A stretch of 64,000 nucleotides of DNA from Dermatophilaceae bacterium Soc4.6. Lineage in GTDB: Bacteria > Actinomycetota > Actinomycetes > Actinomycetales > Dermatophilaceae. Where the stretch lies: positions 2,480,001 to 2,544,000 of the forward strand of contig JAZGVH010000002.1 of assembly GCA_039889245.1 (NCBI GenBank). The letters run 5' to 3'. Below, one piece after another: positions 62,230-64,000 of this stretch. How positions within the stretch are numbered: position 1 is the stretch's first letter; each line of letters begins with the position of its first letter. The notes under the pieces are model-generated. The model saw only the letters and a program-made list of their open reading frames with translations, was not told the DNA's origin and ran no database searches. A program made the translations under genes and the position numbers.

Positions 62230-63131
62230 GCCTTGTCCTCCTGCTTCAGCCGCTCCTTCCGCTCGGCCAGGGCGGTGCGAACGGCGTCGTCGTACCCCAT
62301 CGGCTCGAAGGGCACGAGACGGCGGATGGAGTCGTCGCGCACGACGACCTCGTTGCCCATCGAGTCGATGAGCGAGCGTGCGGTCTGTCCGTCGACGTCG
62401 GTGACGAAGCTCAACCACCGCGACGACAGCGACGGCGTGAGCAGGGGCACGGGCACGAGCACGAGGGGACGGCCCTGCACGTCGGCGACCCGCTTCATCA
62501 TCGTGGCGTAGCGCAGCACCTCGGGGCCTCCGATGTCGAAGGCCTCCCCCGAGGCGCCCTCGAGCCCGAGCACCCCGATGAGGTAGCGCACGACGTCGTC
62601 GATCGCGATCGGCTGCGTTCTGGTCTGCACCCACTTGGGCGTGATCATCGCCGGCAGGTGCTCGACGAGCTGTCGGGTCAGCTCCCAGGAGATGCCCTCG
62701 TCGCCGACGATGATGCCCGCGCGCAGCGTCGTGACGGGCACCTGGGCGTCGGCGAGCAGCTGCTCGACCTCGCGGCGGCTGCGCAGGTGGGCCGACAGGT
62801 CGTCGCGGTCGTCGCCGAGGCCGCCGAGGTAGATGATCTGGCCGATCCCGGTGGTGCGGGCCGCTCGCCCGAACGACCCGGCGGCCTGCGCGTCCTTGGT
62901 CTCGAAGTCGGCGCTGTCGAGCGAGTGCACGAGGTAGTAGGCCGCCTCGCAGCCCTCCATCGCCGTGACGATCGAGCTCTCGTCGTCGACGTCCCCGAAG
63001 ACGGCGGTGCCCGGCCCGTGGTAGACACCCGGATTGCGGGTCATGGCGACGACGTCGTGGCCGGCCTCGACGAGAGCGGGGGTGAGTCGTCGACCGACGA
63101 AGCCGGAGGCCCCTGCGACGAGGACCTTCAC
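62226..63131 (-). CDS. NAD(P)H-binding protein, atypical SDR/NmrA-like
   Basis: A 301-aa Rossmann protein: VLVAGASGFVGRRLTPALVE, VFGDVDDESSIVTAMEGCEA, YLVHSL, IIYLGGLG, SRREVEQLLADAQVPVTTLR, AGIIVG and PIAIDDVVRYLIGVLGLEG. It resembles NAD(P)H-binding ycf39/NmrA-type proteins that act on quinones or as redox sensors. GTG 63131. First gene of the group NAD(P)-binding, CPBP, photolyase, TspO. Confidence 0.86.
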   Translation of the reverse strand: MKVLVAGASGFVGRRLTPALVEAGHDVVAMTRNPGVYHGPGTAVFGDVDDESSIVTAMEGCEAAYYLVHSLDSADFETKDAQAAGSFGRAARTTGIGQIIYLGGLGDDRDDLSAHLRSRREVEQLLADAQVPVTTLRAGIIVGDEGISWELTRQLVEHLPAMITPKWVQTRTQPIAIDDVVRYLIGVLGLEGASGEAFDIGGPEVLRYATMMKRVADVQGRPLVLVPVPLLTPSLSSRWLSFVTDVDGQTARSLIDSMGNEVVVRDDSIRRLVPFEPMGYDDAVRTALAERKERLKQEDKA

Positions 63132-63277
63132 GAGCAGCACAGGCGGTAGGCGGTCACCCCACCAACCTCCCACAGCCACGCTCCCCCCGCAGCAGTGACC
63201 CGGCCCTACAGTGCTTGTCACAGCCGACGAGCACGCTCCGGGCCCCCCCGGCGCCTGCCCCACCCGCGAGGAGCCCC

Positions 63278-64000
63278 ATGAGATACGTCAAGAACGCCTG
63301 GTACGTCGTCGCCTGGTCGACCGAGGTCGCCCGTGACCCGGTCTCGCGCCGCGTGGGTGACGACCCGCTGGTCCTCTTCCGCACGCAGGACGGCACGGCC
63401 GTCTGCCTCAGCGACCGCTGCGCCCACCGGGGCTACCCGCTCTCGGCCGGCCGCGTCGTCGGCGACTCGGTCGAGTGCGGCTACCACGGCTTCACCTTCG
63501 GGTGCGACGGTGTCTGCACGCGGGTGCCCGGCCAGTCGACCGTCCCCGGCAAGGCCCGCGTGCGCACCTATCCCCTGCACGAGAAGGACGGCTGGGTCTG
63601 GGTCTGGACCGGTGACCCCGCCCTCGCCGACCCGGCCGCCCTGCCCGACACGCACTGGATGACCGACCCCGGGTGGGCGACGGTCACGCACTCCTACCGC
63701 TTCGAGTGCCGCGCCGACCTGATCCACGACAACCTGCTCGACCTGACCCACGAGTCGTTCATTCACCGCACCACGGTCGGCGACGACTACATCTACGAGC
63801 ACGGCATCACCGTCGAGGTCGACGGCACCACCGTGACGGTCGACCGGCTCATGCCGGGCGTCGAGGCGCCTCCCCTGTATGCCGCCACCATGGGCATCGA
63901 GGGTCTCTACGACCGCTTCCATGCCACGCAGTTCCACGTGCCTGGGCACCTGACCCTGCACTCCGGCATCACCGGGCAGGGCCGGCCTCGCGAGGAGGGC
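63278..64000 (+). CDS. Rieske-type aromatic ring or O-demethylating oxygenase alpha subunit (partial)
   Basis: 241 residues, truncated by the window edge. The N-terminal Rieske [2Fe-2S] domain has CAHRGYPLS and CGYHGF (C-x-H and C-x2-H), after WYVVAWSTEVARD. The mononuclear iron site begins at DNLLDLTHESFIH with the His residues of the two-His motif. It resembles VanA/phthalate-type oxygenases that hydroxylate or demethylate aromatics with an electron-transfer partner. ATG 63278 has GAGGAG (63267-63272). Substrate unknown. Confidence 0.9.
   Translation, partial: MRYVKNAWYVVAWSTEVARDPVSRRVGDDPLVLFRTQDGTAVCLSDRCAHRGYPLSAGRVVGDSVECGYHGFTFGCDGVCTRVPGQSTVPGKARVRTYPLHEKDGWVWVWTGDPALADPAALPDTHWMTDPGWATVTHSYRFECRADLIHDNLLDLTHESFIHRTTVGDDYIYEHGITVEVDGTTVTVDRLMPGVEAPPLYAATMGIEGLYDRFHATQFHVPGHLTLHSGITGQGRPREEG

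Overview
This is a 64 kb stretch of a very GC-rich actinobacterial chromosome. The gyrB-gyrA-DUF3566-tRNA-Ile-DLW39-tRNA-Ala block, the fhaA-fhaB-pstP-rodA-pbpA-pknA-pknB cell-division/kinase block, crgA, and GTG starts with 4-nt overlaps all point to Actinobacteria. The gene style suggests Micrococcales, probably close to Intrasporangiaceae; that family assignment is inference.

Layout. 0-7.5 kb: end of a PAP2-like membrane phosphatase, a two-domain rhodanese, a DnaA-box cluster, gyrB, gyrA, a DUF3566 membrane protein, then tRNA-Ile(GAT), a 43-aa DLW-39 gene and tRNA-Ala(TGC). 7.4-14.9 kb: a decayed integrative element. The 3' half of tRNA-Ala is repeated directly at 11742-11787. Between the copies lie an aquaporin, a glutathione-independent formaldehyde dehydrogenase and a broken tyrosine recombinase. 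Beyond the second copy are a serine hydrolase, a truncated alpha/beta hydrolase joined to a truncated PucR-type regulator, and a second, scrambled recombinase remnant. 15-21.8 kb: housekeeping and stress genes (LLM oxidoreductase, SprT-like protease, Nudix, cyclophilin, rhomboid, crgA, DUF881, pabA/trpG). 21.8-31.3 kb: the kinase/cell-wall operon, transcribed leftward, with tRNA-Leu(CAG) just upstream.

31.6-38 kb: a divergent MocR/flavin-oxidase pair, a GAF protein with a degenerate GGDEF domain, a NYN-domain protein, and several truncated gene stubs. 38-42.1 kb: a four-gene polyamine-type ABC importer. 42.2-50.1 kb: a conserved but biochemically unexplained locus with a zinc metallopeptidase, two transglutaminase-type proteins (one carrying DUF2126) and a circularly permuted ATP-grasp/Alpha-E protein. 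It corresponds to Mycobacterium tuberculosis Rv2566-Rv2569c. 50.3-58 kb: an alpha/beta hydrolase, then an isocitrate-lyase/PEP-mutase enzyme divergent from a GntR regulator that leads a hydantoinase A/B plus isochorismatase-type amidase operon. 58-64 kb: HNH and GNAT genes, a perfect 22-bp inverted repeat, a TspO/photolyase/CPBP protease/NAD(P)-binding protein group, and the start of a Rieske oxygenase.

The best candidate for an under-described system is the transglutaminase/ATP-grasp/Alpha-E/metallopeptidase locus. The most informative sequence structure is the tRNA-Ala island with its rearranged recombinase copies. Four genes also show a -10-like hexamer 6-7 nt before the start codon, suggesting leaderless mRNAs.
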